Positions 28,699 to 36,832 of a stretch of 41,980 nt of DNA are shown one piece after another (position 1 is the first letter of the stretch; each line of letters begins with the position of its first letter). Source of the DNA: Betaproteobacteria bacterium (lineage in GTDB: Bacteria > Pseudomonadota > Gammaproteobacteria > Burkholderiales > SG8-41); NCBI GenBank assembly GCA_016868015.1, contig VGIF01000011.1, forward strand, positions 1-41,980. The letters run 5' to 3'. The position numbers and the translations under genes are program-made. The notes beneath the pieces were generated by a model. The model did not search any database, was not told where the DNA came from, and worked only from the letters and a program-made list of their open reading frames with translations.

Positions 28699-29667
28699 TT
28701 ACTCAGGCATGATGCCGGCGATCTTTACGATTTCGGCCCAGCGCTTGATGTCGTTGGGAAAATTCTTTTGGAATACCGCGGGCGGATCAGCGACGATGTC
28801 ATAGCCGCCGCCGGCGAGATAGTCGCGTACCTTGGGAACTTCCAACGATTTTTTGATCGCGCCGTAAATGCGCTGAACGATGGCATCGGGCGTTTTTGCC
28901 GGCGCAAACCAGGCTTGCCAGCCGGTGTCGATGGCGAAACCCGGCAGCCCGCCCTCGGCGGCGGTGGGCACATCGGGCAGCGCCGCCAGCCGCTTGGTGC
29001 CACTGTAGGCAATGGGGCGCAGCTTTTCCGATTTGAAATGCGGCATGCCAACGATCGGCGGCACCACCGCCATGTGCACCTCGCCGCCGAGCAGCGCGGT
29101 GATCACCGGCCCCGCGCCTTTGTAAGGCACATGGGTCAGCTTGATGCCGGCGCGCGCGTTAAATCCCTCGGCGATCAAATGCAGCACATTGCCCACACCG
29201 GGCGAAGCGAAGGTGAGTTTCTGGCGTTTGGCGAGCGCGATGAATTCCGGGACCGTGCGCACCGGCAGCGACGAATGCACCGTCAACATGGAGCCTTGGC
29301 CGACGATCGGGTTGGTGATCGGCGTAAAGTCGCGCTCGGTATCGTAGGGCAGGTTCTTGCGCAACGCGGGATTGATGACCAGTGCCGCGGATACATACAT
29401 CAACGTATAACCATTGGGCGCGGCCTTGGCGACGATGTCGCTGCCGATCACCGCGTTGGCGCCGCCGCGATTGTCGATCACGATCGGCTGGCCCAGAACG
29501 GGCTCCATCTCGCGCGCGAACACGCGCGCGTTGGCGTCGGTGGCGCCGCCGGGCGGAAACGGCATGATCAGGCGGATCGGGCGGTCGGGAAAATTTGCTT
29601 GCGCAAAGGTGTCGGCGACGGGCGAGAGCGCAAAACATGCAAGTGCCAGGTAACGAAGATTATTCAC
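28699..29667 (-). CDS. Bug/TctC-family substrate-binding protein
   Basis: 'FPDRPIRLIMPFPPGGATDANARVFAREMEPVLGQPIVIDNRGGANAVIGSDIVAKAAPNGYTLMYVS'. Confidence 0.93.
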   Translation of the reverse strand: MNNLRYLALACFALSPVADTFAQANFPDRPIRLIMPFPPGGATDANARVFAREMEPVLGQPIVIDNRGGANAVIGSDIVAKAAPNGYTLMYVSAALVINPALRKNLPYDTERDFTPITNPIVGQGSMLTVHSSLPVRTVPEFIALAKRQKLTFASPGVGNVLHLIAEGFNARAGIKLTHVPYKGAGPVITALLGGEVHMAVVPPIVGMPHFKSEKLRPIAYSGTKRLAALPDVPTAAEGGLPGFAIDTGWQAWFAPAKTPDAIVQRIYGAIKKSLEVPKVRDYLAGGGYDIVADPPAVFQKNFPNDIKRWAEIVKIAGIMPE

Positions 29668-29714
29668 GATAAAGTTTCCGTTGCGATAAGAAAACGTTGT
29701 GGTGTTGCGGGCAC

Positions 29715-29807
29715 AAAACCTTTTTTTGACGCAGATTTACGCAGATGAACGCGGATTAACTCCGAAAAAATCTGCGTCAATCTGCGTTCATCTGCGTCGA
29801 AGGTTTT
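29715..29807. repeat. Imperfect inverted repeat (hairpin element built on ACGCAGATGAACGCAGATT)
   Basis: aaaacctttttttgacgcagatttacgcagatgaacgcggatt versus reverse complement of aatctgcgtcaatctgcgttcatctgcgtcgaaggtttt. Confidence 0.8.
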
Positions 29808-29817
29808 GGCAGTCGAA

Positions 29818-30807
29818 TTACTTCACCTCGCGCGGCATGCCCGCATCGATCGCCACCTTGGTCCACTTGGCGATTTCGGCGGGGATGAATTTGCGCATTT
29901 GTTCGGGCGTCATGATCTCGAGCACGGCGCCCATGGCGGTGAGTCTTTTCACGTTGTCCTGGGCGGTGAAGTATTTGACCATTTCGTTGTGTAATTGCAT
30001 GACGATCGGCCGCGGCGTGCCGGCGGGCGCGGCCACCGAGTACCAATTCGAGGCGTCGTAGCCTTTGACGCCGGCTTCATCCACCGTCGGCAAATCGGGC
30101 AGCAGTTCCACGCGCTTTAACGTGCCGACAGCAAGGCCTTTAAGCTTGCCCGACTTCAGATGCGGAATCGCCGGTACGCTCACCGCGAAAGTGGAGTGGG
30201 TTTGGCCGCCGATGGTGTCGATCATCGCCGGAAAGCCACCCTTGTAGACGATGATGTTGAAGTTTTGCCTGGACAGGCTTTTGAATAGCGCCGAGGCAAA
30301 GTGCTGAAACCCGCCGGAGGTCGCGATGGTGATTTCGCCGGGGCGTTTGCCTGCCAGCGCGACGAATTCCGCCACCGAGTTCACCGGCACCGACGGGTGC
30401 ACGCTCAAAATCAAAAAACTCGAGCCGATTTTGCCGATCGGGTCGAACGCGTTAATCGCATCGTAAGGCAGCTTACGCACCACCGCGTTCATGGCGTAGC
30501 CCGAGGACAACACGATCAGGGTGTAACCATCGGGCGGCGACTTGGCGGCGATTTCAGTGCCGATAATGCCGTCGGCGCCGGTGCGATTGTCCACCACCAC
30601 GGGCCGTCCCCAGGTATCGGCAAGGTGGGTGGCCAGCATGCGTCCCAACACATCGTTGGTGCCGCCGGGGGCGAACGGCACGATCATACGCACGGGTTTG
30701 GCGGGGTAGGCGGCTGCCGCGCCTGGCGCGGCGGCTTGTGCTAACGCAACTTGCGGCGTGAATGTCATGGCGACCGCGGCCAGTGAACCTGACAGTTTCG
30801 CGAACAC
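29818..30807 (-). CDS. Bug/TctC-family substrate-binding protein
   Basis: 'YPAKPVRMIVPFAPGGTNDVLGRMLATHLADTWGRPVVVDNRTGADGIIGTEIAAKSPPDGYTLIVLS'. SD AAGGAGGAG. Confidence 0.94.
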   Translation of the reverse strand: MFAKLSGSLAAVAMTFTPQVALAQAAAPGAAAAYPAKPVRMIVPFAPGGTNDVLGRMLATHLADTWGRPVVVDNRTGADGIIGTEIAAKSPPDGYTLIVLSSGYAMNAVVRKLPYDAINAFDPIGKIGSSFLILSVHPSVPVNSVAEFVALAGKRPGEITIATSGGFQHFASALFKSLSRQNFNIIVYKGGFPAMIDTIGGQTHSTFAVSVPAIPHLKSGKLKGLAVGTLKRVELLPDLPTVDEAGVKGYDASNWYSVAAPAGTPRPIVMQLHNEMVKYFTAQDNVKRLTAMGAVLEIMTPEQMRKFIPAEIAKWTKVAIDAGMPREVK

Positions 30808-30976
30808 GAGCTCCTCCTTATGGTTGCTTTAAGTGCGGCGCGCGATAAGCTGCGTTCGGGAATTCTAGCCGACAACGCCGCGCGTTGCGCCTTCACCCGC
30901 CAAGTTGCGCGGCGGTGTGACAAAGCGCCTCGCGAAAAGCGTGCGCGATCTGTTATGCTCATTCATCGGAAATTTT

Positions 30977-31007
30977 TTAAGTATTTAATTTAATTGATAT
31001 TTTTTTA
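30977..31007 (+). repeat. AT-rich dispersed motif, copy I
   Basis: tTAAGTATTTaATTTAATTGataTTTTTTTA; ends at the PHP gene start codon. Confidence 0.7.
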
Positions 31008-31008
31008 A

Positions 31009-31839
31009 ATGCTTTCGGTTGATCTTCACAGTCACTCGACACGTCCCGACGGCCTTATCGCGCCGGGGGAGCTGGCCGCGCGCGCGGCGGCGCAGGGGGT
31101 GAAAACCTTTGCGCTGACCGATCACGATGAACTGGGCGGTTTAGAAGAAGCCCGCGCGCAAGCCGAGGCGCGCGGCATGCGCTTTATCGATGGTGTGGAA
31201 ATTTCGGTGAGTTGGACGCACGATACGTTGCACATCGTCGGGCTTAACATCGATCCGCATCACGCGGCGCTGATGGAAGGTTTACGCGGCGTGCGCGCCG
31301 GGCGCGAAGTGCGCGCGCAAAAAATCGCCGCCGATCTCGAACGCGTGGGCGTGGCAGATGCGCTCGCCGGCGCGCGCAAGTACGCGCGCAACCCGGAGCT
31401 GGTGAGCCGTGCGCATTTTGCGCGCTACTTGGTGGAGCAGGGGCGTGCGAGCAGCACCGATGCGGTGTTTCGGCGTTATCTGAGCCAGGGCAACCCCGGT
31501 TATGTGGATCATCAATGGGCGACGCTCGCGCAAGCTTTGGGCTGGATCACCAGCGCGGGCGGCGTGGCGGTGATTGCGCATCCGGGGCGTTACAAGTTGA
31601 ATCAGCAACAGCGCGAACAGATGCTCGGCGAGTTTCGCGATTTGGGCGGCACCGGTGTCGAGGTGGTCACTGGCAGCCACACACAGGCCGAATACGCCAC
31701 TTGGGCGCGTTATGCGCAGCGGTATGGCTTGCACGCCTCGGCCGGCTCGGATTACCACGGGCCGGGGGAGAGTTGGCTGGAGTTGGGCAAGCTGCCGGAT
31801 TTGCCGCAAGGGCTGACGGCGGTGTGGACCAACTTCTAG
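31009..31839 (+). CDS. PHP domain metallophosphoesterase (YciV / 3',5'-nucleoside bisphosphate phosphatase type)
   Basis: 'VDLHSHSTRPDGLIAPGELAARAAAQGVKTFALTDHDELGG', 'VAVIAHPGRYKL', 'ASAGSDYHGPGESWLELGKLP'. Confidence 0.93.
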   Translation: MLSVDLHSHSTRPDGLIAPGELAARAAAQGVKTFALTDHDELGGLEEARAQAEARGMRFIDGVEISVSWTHDTLHIVGLNIDPHHAALMEGLRGVRAGREVRAQKIAADLERVGVADALAGARKYARNPELVSRAHFARYLVEQGRASSTDAVFRRYLSQGNPGYVDHQWATLAQALGWITSAGGVAVIAHPGRYKLNQQQREQMLGEFRDLGGTGVEVVTGSHTQAEYATWARYAQRYGLHASAGSDYHGPGESWLELGKLPDLPQGLTAVWTNF

Positions 31840-31942
31840 TGCTGAGTTTTGAGTGTTTGTTGTTGAGTAGGAGCAGTGTTGAGTGTTAAGTTTTGAATGT
31901 TGAGCTGGAAAATTCGCGTGCGCTTTGCGTAAGCCGGTATTT

Positions 31943-31998
31943 CACTCAACATTAAACACTCAACACTCAACACTCAACACTCAACACTCAACACTGAA
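31943..31998. repeat. Heptanucleotide tandem repeat (CACTCAA)n, about 8 units
   Basis: cactcaa cattaaa cactcaa x5 cactgaa, immediately upstream of the Sua5/YciO start; inverted-sense copies at about 31842-31908. Confidence 0.93.
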
Positions 31999-32003
31999 AC
32001 CTC

Positions 32004-32630
32004 GTGGCTCAGTATTTCAAAGTTCACCCCGACAACCCCCAGCCGCGCTTGATACGCCAAGCCGCGCAAATCCTGCGCGACGGCGGCGTGATGGTGTATC
32101 CCACCGATTCATGTTACGCACTGGGTTGCCGCATCGGCGACAAGGCGGCGATGGAACGCCTGCGCGCCATCCGCAGGGTCGATCAGCGCCATCACTTTGC
32201 GCTGGTGTGCCGCGACTTGTCGGAAATCGCCACCTACGCGCGGGTCGACAACCGGCAATATCGCTTGTTGAAAGCGGCCACCCCGGGCGCGTACGCGTTC
32301 ATACTCGAGGCCACGCGTGAAGTGCCCAAGCGGCTGCAACATCCGAGCCGGCGCACCATCGGGCTGCGCATTCCCGATCACGCGCTGGTGCGCGCATTGC
32401 TGGCCGAATTGAACGAGCCGATGTTGTCGACCTCGCTGATTTTGCCGGGCGAGGAGATGCCGCTGAACGATATCGACGACATCCGCGAGCGCATCGAAAG
32501 CCGCGTCGATTTGATTTTGGATGCGGGCGCCTGCGGCATCGAGCCGACCACGGTGGTTAACTTGACGGGTCCTGAACCGGTAATCACGCGCGTGGGTAAA
32601 GGCGATACCGCGCTGTTTGGCGTGCAGTAG
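32004..32630 (+). CDS. Sua5/YciO/YrdC/YwlC family protein (L-threonylcarbamoyladenylate synthase-like)
   Basis: 'GGVMVYPTDSCYALGCRIGDKAAMERLRAIRRVDQRHHFALVCRDLSEIATYARV', 'RRTIGLRIPDHALVRALL', 'LSTSLILPGEE'. GTG start. Confidence 0.92.
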   Translation: MAQYFKVHPDNPQPRLIRQAAQILRDGGVMVYPTDSCYALGCRIGDKAAMERLRAIRRVDQRHHFALVCRDLSEIATYARVDNRQYRLLKAATPGAYAFILEATREVPKRLQHPSRRTIGLRIPDHALVRALLAELNEPMLSTSLILPGEEMPLNDIDDIRERIESRVDLILDAGACGIEPTTVVNLTGPEPVITRVGKGDTALFGVQ

Positions 32631-32720
32631 AAACGTGCCGTAGAAATCAGGCAAATCGGTGCGAGCGCGCCGGTTGCGTTAAACTCGTGGTTCTCAGCCG
32701 TTGGGCTGGCGCTTGGCCAT

Positions 32721-32752
32721 GAAAAAAAGTTCAATAAAATCAAATACTTACG
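32721..32752 (-). repeat. AT-rich dispersed motif, copy J
   Basis: Reverse complement: cgTAAGTATTTGATTTTATTGaacTTTTTTTc. Confidence 0.8.
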
Positions 32753-32795
32753 ATAATACCCCGATCGTAGTTATAGCCCCAGTTTCGCGCCGCGC

Positions 32796-33497
32796 ATGGA
32801 ATTAAACTTGATTCAGGTGATCGCGGTGTACGCGTTGCCGGTGATTTTTGCGATCACGCTGCACGAAGCCGCGCACGGATATGTCGCCAAGTATTTCGGC
32901 GATTTGACCGCGTATTCACAAGGGCGCGTGAGTTTGAATCCGATCCGCCATATCGATCCCATCGGTACGGTGGCGGTGCCGCTCATTTTGCTGGCGGTTT
33001 CCAAGTTTGCCGGCGGCGGTTTCATATTCGGCTGGGCGAAGCCGGTACCGGTGAATTTCGGGGCGCTGCGCCATCCCAAGCGCGACATGCTGTGGGTGGC
33101 GGCGGCGGGGCCGGGCGCGAATTTGGCGATGATGATTTTTTGGGCGCTGATGGTGAAGCTCGCGTTCCTGCAGTCGATGGGCGGGTTTTCATTGCCGCTG
33201 GCGCTGATGGGCGCGGCGGGTGTGCTGGTGAACGCGATTTTTATGGTGCTCAATCTGCTGCCGATCCCGCCGCTCGATGGCGGGCGCATCATGGTGAGCC
33301 TGTTGCCACACCGGCAGGCGTATCAGTTTTCGCGCATCGAGCCGTATGGGTTTTTTGTCATCATCGGCCTGTTGTTTTTGGGGGTGCTCGGTTATGTGCT
33401 GTGGCCGGTTGTGGCGCTGTCGGTGAGGCTTGTTACCGCGCTGGTCGGCGTCTCCGATGTCGATCTTAATACGCTTGTTTACATGATGCATCGCTAA
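32796..33497 (+). CDS. Site-2 protease family (M50) membrane metalloprotease
   Basis: HExxH 'ITLHEAAHGYVAKYFGD' and 'NLLPIPPLDGGRI'. Confidence 0.92.
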   Translation: MELNLIQVIAVYALPVIFAITLHEAAHGYVAKYFGDLTAYSQGRVSLNPIRHIDPIGTVAVPLILLAVSKFAGGGFIFGWAKPVPVNFGALRHPKRDMLWVAAAGPGANLAMMIFWALMVKLAFLQSMGGFSLPLALMGAAGVLVNAIFMVLNLLPIPPLDGGRIMVSLLPHRQAYQFSRIEPYGFFVIIGLLFLGVLGYVLWPVVALSVRLVTALVGVSDVDLNTLVYMMHR

Positions 33498-33502
33498 CTT
33501 TT

Positions 33503-34705
33503 ATGTTCGTCAACCGCGTACTTTCCGGCATGCGCCCCACCGGCGCATTGCATCTGGGGCATTACCACGGCGTGCTCAAAAACTGGGCGCGCTTGCAGCA
33601 CGAATACGATTGCTTTTATTTCGTCGCCGACTGGCATGCGTTGACCACGCACTACGACGACCCGGCGACCATCGAGCAGCATGTGTGGGATATGGTGATC
33701 GATTGGCTGGCGGCGGGGGTTGATCCGGCGCAGGCGACGCTGTTTATTCAATCGCGCGTGCCGGAACACGCGGAGCTGCATTTGTTGCTGTCGATGATCA
33801 CGCCGCTTTCGTGGTTGGAACGCGTGCCGACGTACAAAGACCAGCAGGAAAAACTCGCGGAAAAAGACCTCGCGACTTACGGCTTTCTCGGCTATCCGCT
33901 GTTGCAAAGCGCCGACATTTTGATTTACCGCGCCAACCAGGTGCCGGTGGGCGAGGATCAAGTGCCGCACATCGAGATCACGCGTGAAATCGCGCGCCGC
34001 TTTAATCACGTGTTCGGGCGCGAGCCGGGCTTCGAGGACAAGGCCGAAGCCGCGATCAAAAAACTCGGCGCGCGCCGCGCCAAGGTCTACCGGCAGCATC
34101 GCAAAGGCTATCTCGAAACCGGCAATACCGAGGCGCTCGCCGCCGCGCGCGCGCTGCTCGAAGAATCGCAAAACATTACGCTGGGCGATCGCGAGCGGCT
34201 ATTCGGCTACATCGAAGGCGGCGGCAAAATGATATTGACCGAGCCGCAGGCGCTGCTCACGGAAGCCTCGAAAATGCCTGGCCTCGACGGCCAAAAAATG
34301 TCCAAGTCCTACAACAACACCATCACGCTGCGCGAGGACGCTGACAGCGTCGCCAAAAAAATCAAAACCATGCCCACCGACCCGGCGCGGGTGAAGCGCA
34401 CCGACCCCGGCGACCCGGATAAATGTCCGGTGTGGCAATTGCATCAGGTGTATTCGGACGACGCTAAAAAACAATGGGTGCGGCAAGGCTGCAAAAGCGC
34501 CGGCATCGGCTGCCTGGAATGCAAGCAGCCGGTGATCGACGCGGTGATCGCCGAGCAGCATCCGATGCGCGAGCGCGCGCAGAAATATCTGGATGACCCC
34601 ACGCTGGTGCGCAGCATCGTCGCCGACGGCTGCGAAAAAGCGCGCAAGCTCGCGCAGGAGACGTTGCGCGATGTGCGCGAGGTGATGGGACTGGGCTACA
34701 CGTAG
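33503..34705 (+). CDS. trpS: Tryptophanyl-tRNA synthetase
   Basis: 'LSGMRPTGALHLGHYHGVLKNW' (HIGH-type) and 'GLDGQKMSKSYNNTI' (KMSKS). Confidence 0.96.
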   Translation: MFVNRVLSGMRPTGALHLGHYHGVLKNWARLQHEYDCFYFVADWHALTTHYDDPATIEQHVWDMVIDWLAAGVDPAQATLFIQSRVPEHAELHLLLSMITPLSWLERVPTYKDQQEKLAEKDLATYGFLGYPLLQSADILIYRANQVPVGEDQVPHIEITREIARRFNHVFGREPGFEDKAEAAIKKLGARRAKVYRQHRKGYLETGNTEALAAARALLEESQNITLGDRERLFGYIEGGGKMILTEPQALLTEASKMPGLDGQKMSKSYNNTITLREDADSVAKKIKTMPTDPARVKRTDPGDPDKCPVWQLHQVYSDDAKKQWVRQGCKSAGIGCLECKQPVIDAVIAEQHPMRERAQKYLDDPTLVRSIVADGCEKARKLAQETLRDVREVMGLGYT

Positions 34706-34789
34706 GATGCGGTGACGCGGGACGCGCCCCGATCGAGGATGCATCGCACGCGAGCGATGCGATTCGTCTCGCGCGCCGGCATCCTGCAA
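34703..34789. repeat. Inverted-repeat hairpin between convergent genes (possible bidirectional terminator)
   Basis: Outer arms aggatgc...gcatcct; inner stem GCATCGC-acgcga-GCGATGC. Confidence 0.55.
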
Positions 34790-34792
34790 ACG

Positions 34793-35179
34793 TCAATGCG
34801 TGTGCCGCGCAATCGATTTAAAAATGTCCGACTCGGTGATGATGCCGACCACGGTGTCGCTATTCGGGCTGTTGACCACCGGCAGCCCGCCGATATGTTG
34901 CTTGGCCATCAACAGCGCGGCTTCGTCGAGCGGCATGTCGGGTGTGGCGGTAACGACATCGCGGTGCATCACTTCGGCCACTTCGACGGCACAATTCAAG
35001 TAATGCGTCGCGGCGAGTAGCAGGTCGCGCTCGGCGAGGATGCCCACCAAGTGCTCGCGTTCATCGAGCACCGGCAGATGGCGCAGCGTGTGGCGTTCCA
35101 TCACTGCGAACGCTTGCTTGTAGTCTTCGTGGGCGTGGATGACGATGGGGTGGGGGCTCATGTAATCACGAACGCGCAT
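34793..35179 (-). CDS. Tandem CBS domain protein
   Basis: 'MRVRDYMSPHPIVIHAHEDYKQAFAVMERHTLRHLPVLDEREHLVGILAERDLLLA ... VMHRDVVTATPDMPLDEAALLMAKQHIGGLPVVNSPNSDTVVGIITESDIFKSI'. SD AAGGAG. Confidence 0.93.
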   Translation of the reverse strand: MRVRDYMSPHPIVIHAHEDYKQAFAVMERHTLRHLPVLDEREHLVGILAERDLLLAATHYLNCAVEVAEVMHRDVVTATPDMPLDEAALLMAKQHIGGLPVVNSPNSDTVVGIITESDIFKSIARHTH

Positions 35180-35624
35180 GGTGAACTCCTTTATTGAGCG
35201 AGAGCATTGGACGACAGGACGATAGCGCCGTAGCGGATCAAGCCATTTGCGCTGGCGCAATCCGGCGGCGAAAAACTGCATTGGCGCGAGGCAAATGCGC
35301 CCGGCAGCCAACATCCCGTGGGCTCATTTTGATCCGCTTTTAAGTCAGTGGGACGACACTTTTTTGAAATTGTTTCAACTTGTTTTGGTCTCATGCGTGC
35401 GCGGTGCTGCAATATCCCTGAGTCGTGCAGTGTCGAAAATTTTTACGCTCGCACAGCGGCGCACCGACGGCGCGGCGAGAAAATAAAAATCATGAAAATC
35501 AGACGGTTACAAAAGCGCGCGGTCGACCGTATGGTCTAGTGTCTTAGCACTATTGCGGCGCGGCTGAAGTTTGGTGCACATTTAGCCTCAGCAGAAGTAG
35601 CCATTCGCGCGGTATTCCTCGGCA

Positions 35625-36791
35625 GTGTCGGATTTTTTTACACTTTGTGCACCTGTGCTCTGTGCAGATTATGAAAAATCCCCAAGAATCAACCACATAA
35701 TTATTGGGCGCGAATTTTGCTTGTTTTCGCCGGTATTAAACCAACGGGCCGGGTGGAATGAAACGTTTTATCCCTATCGTAGTGAGTGCCGCGTTATTAC
35801 GCCAATGGCGGGTTTTGCGGAGGATAATGCGCAAATTACCGAGGCGAGCGTCACACGCAGTGACGGCGGCTCGACAGGCTTTGTCGGTTTGCCGGCAGCA
35901 GGTGTCGCGCCGACTCATGCTCCGGCTCATTCTCCTGATCTGCGTGCTGTATTGGCTGCCGCCGATCTCAAAGCGGCGGTTCAACTGGGTGTCAAATACG
36001 CGCATGCTGAAGGCGTGCCTCGCGATCAACAAAAAGCCCATCAGTTGTTTTGCCATGCCGCGCGTTATGGCGACGCCGATGGTTTGTACAACTTGGGCTG
36101 GATGTATGCCAACGGCCGCGGCGTAACGCACGATGACGCGGTGGCGGCCGCGTTGTTCAGCCGCGCCGCCGACCGCGGCCATGCGCACGCGCAAAGGCTG
36201 CTCGAAGTGGTGCGCTTGCGCGATGATGCCGCGCTACCGGCCTGCGTGCAGCCGGCGGCGCTGCCGGTCGCCAAACTACCCCCGCCCCGCCCCGGCGCGG
36301 TGCAGGAAGCATTGGCCGAGCAGCGCATCCCGATGGCACCCAGGGAAATCATGCAGTTGGTGCAAAAGCTCGCTCCGCAATATGAGGTGGACACCAATCT
36401 TGTACTCGCGCTGATCTCGGTGGAATCGGCGTTTAATCCCAATGCACTGTCCCACGCGCGCGCGCAAGGCCTGATGCAGCTCATTCCCGAAACCGCCGAG
36501 CGTTTCGGCGTCAAAAATCCGTTCAAGCCCGATGAAAACATCCGCGGCGGGCTTGCCTACCTGCGCTGGCTGTTGGCGTATTTCCAGGGCGATGTGCCGC
36601 TGGTGCTGGCGGCGTATAACGCGGGAGAGGGCGCGGTGGAAAAGTTCAGGGGTATCCCGCCGTATAACGAGACCCAGAATTACGTGCGCAAAATCACCGG
36701 CATGTACCAGCGTCTGACCCACCCGTACAACTCGAGCGTGGTTGGGCCTTCGCCGGTTATTTCGCAGCTGCGGCAGCAACGGACCATGTAA
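35625..36791 (+). CDS. Sel1-repeat / SLT lytic transglycosylase; 5' end uncertain (possible frameshift in the signal peptide region)
   Basis: 'LISVESAFNPNALSHARAQGLMQLIPETAERFGVKNPFKPDENIRGGLAYLRWLLAYFQGDVPLVLAAYNAGEGAVEKFRGIPPYNETQNYVRKITGMY' (SLT) preceded by Sel1-like 'ARYGDADGLYNLGWMYANGRGVTHDDAVAAALFSRAADRGHAHAQ'. Confidence 0.88.
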   Translation: MSDFFTLCAPVLCADYEKSPRINHIIIGREFCLFSPVLNQRAGWNETFYPYRSECRVITPMAGFAEDNAQITEASVTRSDGGSTGFVGLPAAGVAPTHAPAHSPDLRAVLAAADLKAAVQLGVKYAHAEGVPRDQQKAHQLFCHAARYGDADGLYNLGWMYANGRGVTHDDAVAAALFSRAADRGHAHAQRLLEVVRLRDDAALPACVQPAALPVAKLPPPRPGAVQEALAEQRIPMAPREIMQLVQKLAPQYEVDTNLVLALISVESAFNPNALSHARAQGLMQLIPETAERFGVKNPFKPDENIRGGLAYLRWLLAYFQGDVPLVLAAYNAGEGAVEKFRGIPPYNETQNYVRKITGMYQRLTHPYNSSVVGPSPVISQLRQQRTM

Positions 36792-36832
36792 TGCCGCGGC
36801 CCGCGCCGCAGGGGGGGCGTGGCACGCACCGT

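Noticed and set aside
31943-31998. Heptamer array considered as a CRISPR array
   Set aside because: Units are 7 bp with no spacers; it is a simple tandem repeat and there are no cas genes.
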